A DNA stretch of 64,000 bases. Origin: Hydractinia symbiolongicarpus (taxonomy: Eukaryota; Cnidaria; Hydrozoa; Anthoathecata; Hydractiniidae). The translations under genes and the position numbers were made by a program. The stretch spans positions 3,350,001-3,414,000 of the forward strand of contig NC_079880.1 in assembly GCF_029227915.1 (NCBI RefSeq). Reading direction: 5' to 3'. A model generated the notes under the pieces. It was not told where the DNA came from and did not search any database. It worked only from the letters and a program-made list of their open reading frames with translations. Positions within the stretch are counted from its first letter, which is position 1, and every line of letters starts with the position of its first letter. Of this stretch, positions 1 to 13,100 are shown one piece after another.

Positions 1-3000
1 TCATTTCCCGAACGATTTCTTAAATTATTATTTCACCACTAAAGCCCATGAGACTTGTAGTATTTAAAAATATTTTCATTTTTGATGAGACGCTGAATAA
101 AAGAAGTTTAATCGCCGGCAAACGAAAACCCGCGACTTCCCGTAAATCCCGGACTCAGCCCGTATAGTCAAAAGTATAAAAAGAAAGTACCCAGAGAGTA
201 AACTCATTTCCCGAACGATTTTTTAAATTATTTTTTCACCACTAAAACGCATGAGACTTGTAGTTTTCAAAAATGTTTTCATTTTTGATGAGACGCTGAA
301 TAAAAGAAGTTTAATCGCCGGCAAACGAAAACCTGCAATTTCCCGTAAATCCCGGGCTCGGCCCGTATAGTCAAAAGTATACAAAGAAAGTACCCAGGGA
401 GTAAACTCATTTCCCGAACGATTTTTTAAATTAATTTTCACCACTAAAACGCATGAGACTTGTAGTTTTTAGAATTGTTTTCATTTTTGATGAGACGCTT
501 AATGAAAGTTGTTTAATTGCCGGCAAACGAAAACCCGCGATTTCCCGTAAATCCCGGGCTTGGCCCTTATAGTCGAATGTATACAAAGAAAGTACCCTGT
601 GAGTAAACTCATTACCCGAACGAATTTTTAAATTATTTTTTCACCACTAAAACGCATGAGACTTGTAGTTTTCAGAAATGTTTTCATTTTTAATGAGACG
701 CTTAATAAAAGTGGTTTAATCGCCAGCAAACAAAAACCCGCGATTTCCCGTAAATCCCGGGCTTGGCCCGTATAGTCGAATGTATACAAAGAAAGTACCC
801 AGAGAGTAAACTCATTTCCCGAACGATTTTTTAATTTATTTTTTCCACACTAAAACGCATGAGACTTGTAGTTTTCAAAAATGTTTTTATTTTTGATGAG
901 ACGCTGAATAAAAGAAGTTTAATCGCCGGCAAACGAAAACCTGCGATTTCCCGTAAATCCCGGGCTCGGCCCGTATAGTCAAAAGTATACAAAGAAAGTA
1001 CCCAGGAAGTAAACTCATTTCCCGAACGATTTTTTAAATTAATTTTCACCACTAAAACGCATGAGACTTGTAGTTTTTAGAAATGTTTTCATTTTTGATG
1101 AGACGCTTAATGAAAGTTGTTTAATCGCCGGCAAACGAAAACCCGCGATTTCCCGTAAATCCCGGGCTTGGCCCTTATAGTCGAATGTATACAAAGAAAG
1201 TACCCTGTGAGTAAACTCATTACCCGAACGATTTTTTAAATTATTATTTCACCACTAAAGCCCATGAGACTTGTAGTAGTTAAAAATATTTTCATTTTTG
1301 ATGAGACGCTGAATAAAAGAAGTTTAATCGCCGGCAAACGAAAACCCGCGACTTCCCGTAAATCCCGGACTCAGCCCGTATAGTCAAAAGTATACAAAGA
1401 AAGTACCCAGGGAGTAAACTCATTTCCCGAACGATTTTTTAAATTATTTTTTCACCACTAAAACGCATGAGACTTGTAGTTTTCAAAAATGTTTTCATTT
1501 TTGATAAGACGCTAAATAAAAGAAGTTTAATCGCCGGCAAACGAAAACCTGCGATTTCCCGTAAATCCCGGACTCGGCCCGTATAGTCAAAAGTATACAA
1601 AATAAGTACCTGGGGTGTAAAATCATTTCCCGAACGATTTTTTAAATTATTATTTCACCACTAAAGCCCATGAGACTTGTAGTTTTTAAAAATGTTTCAT
1701 TTTTGATGAGACGCTGAATAAAAGAAGTTTAATTGCCGGCAAACGAAAACCCGCGACTTCCCGTAAATCCCGGACTCGACCCGTATAGTCAAAAGTATAC
1801 AAAGAAAGTACCCAGGGAGTAAACTCATTTCCCGAACGATTTTTTAAATTAATTTTCACCACTAAAACGCATGAGACTTGTAGTTTTCAGAAATGTTTTC
1901 ATTTTTGATGAGACGCTTAATGAAAGTTGTTTAATCGCCGGCAAACGAAAACACGCGATTTCCCGTAAATCCCGGGCTTGGCCCGTATAGTCGAATGTAT
2001 ACAAAGAAAGTACCCAGAGAGTAAACTCATTTCCCGAACGATTTTTTAAAATTTTTTTTCACCACTAAAACGCATGAGACTTGTAGTTTTCAAAAATGTT
2101 TTCATTTTTGATGAGACGCTTAATGAAAGAGGTTTAATCGCCGGCAAGCGAAAACCCGCGACTTCCCGTAAATCCCGGGCTTGGCCCGTATAGTCGAATG
2201 TATACAAAGAAAGTACCCTATGAGTAAACTCATTTCCAGAAGGATTTTTTAATTTATTTTTTCAACACTAAAACGCATGAGACTTGTAGTTTTCAAAAAT
2301 GTTTTCATTTTTGATGAGACGCTTAATGAAAGAGGTTTAATCGCCGGCAAACGAAAACCCGCGATTTCCCGTAAATCCCGGGCTTGGCCCGTATAGTCGA
2401 ATGTATACAAAGAAAGTACCCTGTGAGTAAACTCATTTCCAGAACGATTTTTTAATTTATTTTTTCAACACTAAAACGCATGAGACTTGTAGTTTGCAAA
2501 AATGTTTTAATTTTTGATGAGACGCTGAATAAAAGAAGTTTAATCGCCGGCAAACGTAAACCTGCGATTTCCCGTAAATCCCAAGTCGGCCCGTATAGTC
2601 AAAAGTATACAAAGAAAGTACCCAGGGTGTAAACTCATTTCCCGAACAATTTTTTAAATTATTATTTCACCACTAAAGCCCATGAGACTTGTACTTTTCA
2701 AAAATGTTTTCATTTTTGATGAGACGCTGAATAAAAGAAGTTTAATCGCCGGCAAACGAAAACCTGCGATTTCCCGTAAATCCCGAGTGGGCCCGTGTAG
2801 TCAAAAGTTTACAAAGAAAGTACCCAGGGTGTAAACTCCTTTCCCGAACGATTTTTTAAATTATTATTTCACCACTAAAGCCCATGAGACTTGTAGTAGT
2901 TAAAAATATTTTCATTTTTGATGAGACGCTGAATAAAAGAAGTTTAATCGCCGGCAAACGAAAACCCGCGACTTCCCGTAAATCCCGGACTCAGCCCGTA

Positions 3001-5129
3001 TAGTCAAAAGTATACAAAGAAAGTACCCAGGGAGTAAACTCATTTCCCGAACGATTTTTTAAATTATTTTTTCACCACTAAAACGCATGAGACTTGTAGT
3101 TTTCAAAAATGTTTTCATTTTTGATAAGACGCTGAATAAAAGAAGTTTAATCGCCGGCAAACGAAAACCTGCGATTTCCCGTAAATCCCGGACTCGGCCC
3201 GTATAGTCAAAAGTATACAAAGAAAGTACCTGGGGTGTAAACTCATTTCCCGAACGATTTTTTAAATTATTATTTCACCACTAAAGCCCATGAGACTTGT
3301 AGTTTTTAAAAATGTTTTCATTTTTGATGAGACGCTGAATAAAAGAAGTTTAATTGCCGGCAAACGAAAACCCGCGACTTCCCGTAAATCCCGGACTCGG
3401 CCCGTATAGTCAAAAGTATACAAAGAAAGTACCCAGTGAGTAAACTCATTTCCCGAACGATTTTTTAAATTAATTTTCACCACTAAAACGCATGAGACTT
3501 GTAGTTTTCAGAAATGTTTTCATTTTTGATGAGACGCTCAATGAAAGTTGTTTAATCGCCGGCAAACGAAAACACACGATTTCCCGTAAATCCCGGGCTT
3601 GGCCCGTATAGTCGAATGTATACAAAGAAAGTACCCTGTGAGTAAACTCATTTCCCGAACGAATTTTTAAATTATTTTTTCACCACTAAAACGCATGAGA
3701 CTTGTAGTTTTCAGAAATGTTTTCATTTTTGATGAGACGCTTAATAAAAGTGGTTTAATCACCGGCAAACGAAAACCCGCGATTTCCCGTAAATCCCGGG
3801 CTTGGCCCGTATAGTCGAATGTATACAAAGAAAGTACCCAGAGAGTAAACTCATTTCCCGAACGATTTTTTAAAATTTTTTTTCACCACTAAAACGCATG
3901 AGACTTGCAGTTTTCAAAAATGTTTTCATTTTTGATGAGACGCTTAATGAAAGAGGTTTAATCGCCGGCAAGCGAATACCCGCGACTTCCCGTAAATCCC
4001 GGGCTTGGCCCGTATAGTCGAATGTATACAAAGAAAGTACCCTATGAGTAAACTCATTTCCAGAAGGATTTTTTAATTTATTTTTTCAACACTAAAACGC
4101 ATGAGACTTGTAGTTTTCAAAAATGTTTTCATTTTTGATGAGACGCTTAATGAAAGAGGTTTAATCGCCGGCAAACGAAAACCCGCGATTTCCCGTAAAT
4201 CCCGGGCTTGGCCCGTATAGTCGAATGTATACAAAGAAAGTACCCTGTGAGTAAACTCATTTCCAGAACGATTTTTTAATTTATTTTTTCAACACTAAAA
4301 CGCATGAGACTGGTAGTTTTCAAAAATGTTTTAATTTTTGATGAGACGCTGAATAAAAGAAGTTTAATCGCCGGCAAACGTAAACCTGCGATTTCCCGTA
4401 AATCCCGAGTCGGCCCGTATAGTCAAAAGTATACAAAGAAAGTACCCAGGGTGTAAACTCATTTCCCGAACAATTTTTTAAATTATTATTTCACCACTAA
4501 AGCTTATGAGACTTGTAGTATTTAAAATTATTTTCATTTTTGATGAGACGCTAAATAAAAGAAGTTTAATCGCCGGCAAACGAAAACCCGCGATTTCCCG
4601 TAAATCCCGGGCTTGGCCCGTATAGTCGAATGTATACAAAGAAAGTACCCTGTGAGTAAACTCATTTCCCGAACGAATTTTTAAATTATTTTTTCACCAC
4701 TAAAACGCATGAGACTTGTAGTTTTCAGAAATGTTTTCATTTTTTATGAGACGCTTAATAAAAGTGGTTTAATCGCCGGCAAACGAAAACCCGCGATTTC
4801 CCGTAAATCCCGGGCTTGGCCCGTATAGTCGAATGTATACAAAGAAAGTACCCAGAGAGTAAACTCATTTCCCGAACGATTTTTTAAATTTTTTTTCACC
4901 ACTAAAACGCATGAGACTTGTAGTTTTCAAAAATGTTTTCATTTTTGATGAGACGCTTAATGAAAGAGGTTTAATCGCCGGCAAACGAAAACCCGCGATT
5001 TCCCGTAAATCCCGGGCTTGGCCCGTATAGTCGAATGAATACAAAGAAAGTACCCTGTGAGTAAACTCATTTCCCGAACGAATTTTTAAATTATTTTTTC
5101 ACCACTAAAACGCATGAGACTTGTAGTTT

Positions 5130-5290
5130 TTAGAAATGTTTTCATTTTTGATGAGACGCTTAATAAAAGTGGTTTAATTGCCGGCAAACGAAAACCCGCG
5201 ATTTCCGCGAAAATGTTTTCATTTTTGATGAGACGCTTAATGAAAGAGGTTTAATCGGCGGCAAACGAAAACGCGCGATTTCCCGTAAAT
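5130..5290. repeat. Truncated monomer, first of five with the same junction
   Basis: Around 5201-5212 the sequence jumps from CCCGCGATTTCC straight to GCGAAAATGTTTTC, skipping about 126 bp of a normal monomer, so successive GATGAGACGC anchors lie only 77 bp apart. The same junction recurs near 5891, 8996, 11506 and 13812. Identical breakpoints mean one deletion event later copied with its neighbours. This copy reads TTTTCATTTTT after the junction, whereas the other four read TTTTCCTTTTT, so it may be the oldest state. Confidence 0.85.
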
Positions 5291-8280
5291 CCCGGGCTTG
5301 GCCCGTATAGTCGAATGTATACAAAGAAAGTACCCTGTGAGTAAACTCATTTCCAGAAGGATTTTTAAATTTAATTTTTCAACACTAAAACGCATGAGAC
5401 TTGTAGTTTTCAAAAATGTTTTCATTTTTGATGAGACGCTTAATAAAAGAGGTTTAATCGCCGGCAAACGAAAACCCGCGATTTCCCGTAAATCCCGGGC
5501 TTGGCCCGTATAGTCGAATGTATACAAAGAAAGTACCCTGTGAGTAAACTCATTTCCCGAACGATTTTTTAATTTATTTTTTCAACACTAAAACGCATGA
5601 GACTTGCAGTTTTCAAAAATGTTTTAATTTTTGATGAGACGCTGAATAAAAGAAGTTTAATCGCCGGCAAACGAAAACCTGCGATATCCCGTAAATCCCG
5701 AGTCGGCCCGTATAGTCGGATGTATACAAAGAAAGTACCCAGGGTGTAAACTCATTTCCCGAACGATTTTTTAAATTATTATTTCACCACTAAAGCCCAT
5801 GAGACTTGTAGTATTTAAAAATATTTTCATTTTTGATGAGACGCTTAATAAAAGTGGTTTAATCGCCGGCAAACGAAAACCCGCGATTTCCGCGAAAATG
5901 TTTTCCTTTTTGATGAGACGCTTAATGAAAGAGGTTTAATCGCCGGCAAACGAAAACCCGCGATTTCCCGTAAATCCCGGGCTTGGCCCGTATAGTCGAA
6001 TGTATACAAAGAAAGTACCCTGTGAGTAAACTCATTTCCAGAAGGATTTTTTAATTTATTTTTTCAACACTAAAACGCATGAGACTTGTAGTTTTCAAAA
6101 ATGTTTTCATTTTTGATGAGACGCTTAATGAAAGAGGTTTAATCGCCGGCAAACGAAAACCCGCGATTTCCCGTAAATCCCGGGCTTGGCCCGTATAGTC
6201 GAATGTATACAAAGAAAGTACCCTGTGAGTAAACTCATTTCCAGAACGATTTTTTAATTTATTTTTTCAACACTAAAACGCATGAGACTTGTAGTTTTCA
6301 AAAATGTTTTAATTTTTGATGAGACGCTGAATAAAAGAAGTTTAATCGCCGGCAAACGAAAACCTGCGATTTCCCGTAAATCCCGAGTCGGCCCGTATAG
6401 TCAAAAGTATTCAAAGAAAGTACCCAGGGTGTAAACTCATTTCCCCAACGATTTTTTAAATTATTATTTCACCACTAAAGCCCATGAGACTTGTAGTATT
6501 TAAAAATATTTTCATTTTTGATGAGACGCTGAATAAAAGAAGTTTAATCGCGGGCAAACGAAAACCCGCGACTTCCCGTAAATCCCATCAAATCAAAAGT
6601 ATACAAAGAAAGTACCCAGGGAGTAAACTCATTTCCCGAACGATTTTTTAAATTTTTTTTTCACCACTAAAACGCATGAGACTTGTAGTATTCAAAAATG
6701 TTTTCATTTTTGATGAGACGCTTAATGAAAGAGGTTTAATCGCCGGCAAACGAAAACCCGCGATTTCCCGTAAATCCCGGGCTTGGCCCGTATAGTCGAA
6801 TGTATACAAAGAAAATACCCAGAGAGTAAACTCATTTCCCGAACGATTTTTTAAATTTTTTTTTCACCACTAAAACGCATGAGACTTGTAGTTTTCAAAA
6901 ATGTTTTCATTTTTGATGAGACGCTTAATGAAAGAGGTTTAATCGCCGGCAAACGAAAACCCGCGATTTCCCGTAAATCCCGGGCTTGGCCCGTATAGTC
7001 GAATGTATACAAAGAAAGTACCCAGAGAGTAAACTCATTTCCCGAACGATTTTTTAAATTTTTTTTTCACCACTAAAACGCATATGACTTGTAGTTTTCA
7101 AAAATGTTTTCATTTTTGATGAGACGCTTAATGAAAGAGGTTTAATCGCCGGCAAACGAAAACCCGCGATTTCCCGTAAATCCCGGGCTTGGCCCGTATT
7201 GTCGAATGTATACAAAGAAAGTACCCTGTGAGTAAACTCATTTCCAGAAGGATTTTTTAATTTATTTTTTCAACACTAAAACCCATGAGACTTGTAGTTT
7301 TCAAAAATGTTTTCATTTTTGATGAGACGCTTAATGAAAGAGGTTTAATCGCCGGCAAACGAAAACCCGCGATTTCCCGTAAATCCCGGGCTTGGCCCGT
7401 ATAGTCGAATGTATACAAAGAAAGTACCCTGTGAGTAAACTCATTTCCAGAACGATTTTTAATTTATTTTTTCAACACTAAAACGCATGAGACTTGTAGT
7501 TTTCAAAAATGTTTTAATTTTTGATGAGACGCTGAATAAAAGAAGTTTAATCGCCGGCAAACGAAAACCTGCGATTTCCCGTAAATCCCGAGTCGGCCCG
7601 TATAGTCAAAAGTATACAAAGAAAGTACCCAAGGTGTAAACTCATTTCCCGAACGATTTTTTAAATTATTATTTCACCACTAAAGCCCATGAGACTTGTA
7701 GTATTTAAAAATATTTTCATTTTTGATGAGACGCTGAATAAAAGAAGTTTAATCGCCGGCAAGCGAAAACCCGCGACTTCCCGTAAATCCCGGACTCAGC
7801 CCGTATAGTCAAAAGTATACAAAGAAAGTACCCAGGGAGTAAACTCATTTCCCGAACGATTTTTTAAATTATTTTTTCACCACTAAAACGCATGAGACTT
7901 GTAGTTTTCAAAAATGTTTTCATTTTTGATGAGACGCTGAATAAAAGAAGTTTAATCGCCGGCAAACGAAAACCTGCGATTTCCCGTAAATCCCGGACTC
8001 GGCCCGTATAGTCAAAAGTATACAAAGAAAGTACCCGGGGTGTAAACTCATTTCCCGAACGATTTTTTAAATTATTACTTCACCACTAAAGCCCATGAGA
8101 CTTGTAGTTTTTAAAAATGTTTTCATTTTTGATGAGACGCTGAATAAAAGAAGTTTAATTGCCGGCAAACGAAAACCCGCGACTTCCCGTAAATCCCGGA
8201 CTCGGCCCGTATAGTCAAAAGTATACAAAGAAAGTACCCAGGGAGTAAACTCATTTCCCGAACGATTTTTTAAATTAATT

Positions 8281-11200
8281 TTCACCACTAAAACGCATGA
8301 GACTTGTAGTTTTTAGAAATGTTTTCATTTTTGATGAGACGCTTAATGAAAGTTGTTTAATCGCCGGCAAACTAAAACCCGCGATTTCCCGTAAATCCCG
8401 GGCTTGGCCCGTATAGTCGAATGTATACAAAGAAAGTACCCTGTGAGTAAACTCATTTCCCGAACGAATTTTTAAATTATTTTTTCACCACTAAAACGCA
8501 TGAGACTTGTAGTTTTCAGAAATGTTTTCATTTTTTATGAGACGCTTAATAAAAGTGGTTTAATCGCCGGCAAACAAAAACCCGCGATTTCCCGTAAATC
8601 CCGGGCTTGGCCCGTATAGTCGAATGTATACAAAGAAAGTACCCTGTGAGTAAACTCATTTCCCGAACGATTTTTTAATTTATTTTTTCAACACTAAAAC
8701 GCATGAGACTTGCAGTTTTCAAAAATGTTTTAATTTTTGATGAGACGCTGAATAAAAGAAGTTTAATCGCCGGCAAACGAAAACCTGCGATATCCCGTAA
8801 ATCCCGAGTCGGCCCGTATAGTCGGATGTATACAAAGAAAGTACCCAGGGTGTAAACTCATTTCCCGAACGATTTTTTAAATTATTATTTCACCACTAAA
8901 GCCCATGAGACTTGTAGTATTTAAAAATATTTTCATTTTTGATGAGACGCTTAATAAAAGTGGTTTAATCGCCGGCAAACGAAAACCCGCGATTTCCGCG
9001 AAAATGTTTTCCTTTTTGATGAGACGCTTAATGAAAGAGGTTTAATCGCCGGCAAACGAAAACCCGCGATTTCCCGTAAATCCCGGGCTTGGCCCGTATA
9101 GTCGAATGTATACAAAGAAAGTACCCTGTGAGTAAACTCATTTCCAGAAGGATTTTTTAATTTATTTTTTCAACACTAAAACGCATGAGACTTGTAGTTT
9201 TCAAAAATGTTTTCATTTTTGATGAGACGCTTAATGAAAGAGGTTTAATCGCCGGCAAACGAAAACCCGCGATTTCCCGTAAATCCCGGGCTTGGCCCGT
9301 ATAGTCGAATGTATACAAAGAAAGTACCCTGTGAGTAAACTCATTTCCAGAAGGATTTTTTAATTTATTTTTTCAACACTAAAACGCATGAGACTTGTAG
9401 TTTTCAAAAATGTTTTCATTTTTGATGAGACGCTTAATGAAAGAGGTTTAATCGCCGGCAAACGAAAACCCGCGATTTCCCGTAAATCCCGGGCTTGGCC
9501 CGTATAGTCGAATGTATACAAAGAAAGTACCCAGAGAGTAAACTCATTTCCCGAACGATTTTTTAAATTTTTTTTTCACCACTAAAACGCATATGACTTG
9601 TAGTTTTCAAAAATGTTTTCATTTTTGATGAGACGCTTAATGAAAGAGGTTTAATCGCCGGCAAACGAAAACCCGCGATTTCCCGTAAATCCCGGGCTTG
9701 GCCCGTATTGTCGAATGTATACAAAGAAAGTACCCTGTGAGTAAACTCATTTCCAGAAGGATTTTTTAATTTATTTTTTCAACACTAAAACCAATGAGAC
9801 TTGTAGTTTTCAAAAATGTTTTCATTTTTGATGAGACGCTTAATGAAAGAGGTTTAATCGCCGGCAAACGAAAACCCGCGATTTCCCGTAAATCCCGGGC
9901 TTGGCCCGTATAGTCGAATGTATACAAAGAAAGTACCCTGTGAGTAAACTCATTTCCAGAACGATTTTTAATTTATTTTTTCAACACTAAAACGCATGAG
10001 ACTTGTAGTTTTCAAAAATGTTTTAATTTTTGATGAGACGCTGAATAAAAGAAGTTTAATCGCCGGCAAACGAAAACCTGCGATTTCCCGTAAATCCCGA
10101 GTCGGCCCGTATAGTCAAAAGTATACAAAGAAAGTACCCAAGGTGTAAACTCATTTCCCGAACGATTTTTTAAATTATTATTTCACCACTAAAGCCCATG
10201 AGACTTGTAGTATTTAAAAATATTTTCATTTTTGATGAGACGCTGAATAAAAGAAGTTTAATCGCCGGCAAGCGAAAACCCGCGACTTCCCGTAAATCCC
10301 GGACTCAGCCCGTATAGTCAAAAGTATACAAAGAAAGTACCCAGGGAGTAAACTCATTTCCCGAACGATTTTTTAAATTATTTTTTCACCACTAAAACGC
10401 ATGAGACTTGTAGTTTTCAAAAATGTTTTCATTTTTGATGAGACGCTGAATAAAAGAAGTTTAATCGCCGGCAAACGAAAACCTGCGATTTCCCGTAAAT
10501 CCCGGACTCGGCCCGTATAGTCAAAAGTATACAAAGAAAGTACCCGGGGTGTAAACTCATTTCCCGAACGATTTTTTAAATTATTACTTCACCACTAAAG
10601 CCCATGAGACTTGTAGTTTTTAAAAATGTTTTCATTTTTGATGAGACGCTGAATAAAAGAAGTTTAATTGCCGGCAAACGAAAACCCGCGACTTCCCGTA
10701 AATCCCAGACTCGGCCCGTATAGTCAAAAGTATACAAAGAAAGTACCCAGGGAGTAAACTCATTTCCCGAACGATTTTTTAAATTAATTTTCACCACTAA
10801 AACGCATGAGACTTGTAGTTTTTAGAAATGTTTTCATTTTTGATGAGACGCTTAATGAAAGTTGTTTAATCGCCGGCAAACGAAAACCCGCGATTTCCCG
10901 TAAATCCCGGGCTTGGCCCGTATAGTCGAATGTATACAAAGAAAGTACCCTGTGAGTAAACTCATTTCCCGAACGAATTTTTAAATTATTTTTTCACCAC
11001 TAAAACGCATGAGACTTGTAGTTTTCAGAAATGTTTTCATTTTTTATGAGACGCTTAATAAAAGTGGTTTAATCGCCGGCAAACAAAAACCCGCGATTTC
11101 CCGTAAATCCCGGGCTTGGCCCGTATAGTCGAATGTATACAAAGAAAGTACCCTGTGAGTAAACTCATTTCCCGAACGATTTTTTAATTTATTTTTTCAA

Positions 11201-13100
11201 CACTAAAACGCATGAGACTTGCAGTTTTCAAAAATGTTTTAATTTTTGATGAGACGCTGAATAAAAGAAGTTTAATCGCCGGCAAACGAAAACCTGCGAT
11301 ATCCCGTAAATCCCGAGTCGGCCCGTATAGTCGGATGTATACAAAGAAAGTACCCAGGGTGTAAACTCATTTCCCGAACGATTTTTTAAATTATTATTTC
11401 ACCACTAAAGCCCATGAGACTTGTAGTATTTAAAAATATTTTCATTTTTGATGAGACGCTTAATAAAAGTGGTTTAATCGCCGGCAAACGAAAACCCGCG
11501 ATTTCCGCGAAAATGTTTTCCTTTTTGATGAGACGCTTAATGAAAGAGGTTTAATCGCCGGCAAACGAAAACCCGCGATTTCCCGTAAATCCCGGGCTTG
11601 GCCCGTATAGTCGAATGTATACAAAGAAAGTACCCTGTGAGTAAACTCATTTCCAGAAGGATTTTTTAATTTATTTTTTCAACACTAAAACGCATGAGAC
11701 TTGTAGTTTTCAAAAATGTTTTCATTTTTGATGAGACGCTTAATGAAAGAGGTTTAATCGCCGGCAAACGAAAACCCGCGATTTCCCGTAAATCCCGGGC
11801 TTGGCCCGTATAGTCGAATGTATACAAAGAAAGTACCCAGAGAGTAAACTCATTTCCCGAACGATTTTTTAAATTTTTTTTTCACCACTAAAACGCATAT
11901 GACTTGTAGTTTTCAAAAATGTTTTCATTTTTGATGAGACGCTTAATGAAAGAGGTTTAATCGCCGGCAAACGAAAACCCGCGATTTCCCGTAAATCCCG
12001 GGCTTGGCCCGTATTGTCGAATGTATACAAAGAAAGTACCCTGTGAGTAAACTCATTTCCAGAAGGATTTTTTAATTTATTTTTTCAACACTAAAACCAA
12101 TGAGACTTGTAGTTTTCAAAAATGTTTTCATTTTTGATGAGACGCTTAATGAAAGAGGTTTAATCGCCGGCAAACGAAAACCCGCGATTTCCCGTAAATC
12201 CCGGGCTTGGCCCGTATAGTCGAATGTATACAAAGAAAGTACCCTGTGAGTAAACTCATTTCCAGAACGATTTTTAATTTATTTTTTCAACACTAAAACG
12301 CATGAGACTTGTAGTTTTCAAAAATGTTTTAATTTTTGATGAGACGCTGAATAAAAGAAGTTTAATCGCCGGCAAACGAAAACCTGCGATTTCCCGTAAA
12401 TCCCGAGTCGGCCCGTATAGTCAAAAGTATACAAAGAAAGTACCCAAGGTGTAAACTCATTTCCCGAACGATTTTTTAAATTATTATTTCACCACTAAAG
12501 CCCATGAGACTTGTAGTATTTAAAAATATTTTCATTTTTGATGAGACGCTGAATAAAAGAAGTTTAATCGCCGGCAAGCGAAAACCCGCGACTTCCCGTA
12601 AATCTCGGACTCAGCCCGTATAGTCAAAAGTATACAAAGAAAGTACCCAGGGAGTAAACTCATTTCCCGAACGATTTTTTAAATTATTTTTTCACCACTA
12701 AAACGCATGAGACTTGTAGTTTTCAAAAATGTTTTCATTTTTGATGAGACGCTGAATAAAAGAAGTTTAATCGCCGGCAAACGAAAACCTGCGATTTCCC
12801 GTAAATCCCGGACTCGGCCCGTATAGTCAAAAGTATACAAAGAAAGTACCCGGGGTGTAAACTCATTTCCCGAACGATTTTTTAAATTATTACTTCACCA
12901 CTAAAGCCCATGAGACTTGTAGTTTTTAAAAATGTTTTCATTTTTGATGAGACGCTGAATAAAAGAAGTTTAATTGCCGGCAAACGAAAACCCGCGACTT
13001 CCCGTAAATCCCAGACTCGGCCCGTATAGTCAAAAGTATACAAAGAAAGTACCCAGGGAGTAAACTCATTTCCCGAACGATTTTTTAAATTAATTTTCAC
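8281..13100. repeat. Higher-order repeat block, periods about 2509 and 2307 bp
   Basis: Rare monomer variants return at spacings of whole monomers. The GGCAAGCGAAAACCC variant is found near 7759, 10268, 12575, 15683 and 16697 (steps 2509, 2307, 3108 and 1014). The CGCATATGACTTG variant and the truncated monomer follow the same pattern. The 2509 and 2307 steps differ by one monomer, as expected from unequal exchange out of register by one unit. Neighbouring copies are nearly identical, so the expansion is recent. Confidence 0.8.

Noticed and set aside
300-360. CENP-B box in the satellite (complement reads TTTTCGTTTGCCGGCGATT)
   Set aside because: Only the first TTCG part fits the NTTCGNNNNANNCGGGN core. 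The required A and CGGG are absent, so no centromeric claim can be made from it.
223-444. Recurrent leftward 73-codon frame (MVKINLKNRSGNEF...) seen dozens of times in both arms
   Set aside because: It is the satellite monomer read on one strand. The monomer is not a multiple of three, so the frame closes after about 1.1 units. Point changes look equally spread over codon positions, and no start context or domain is evident.
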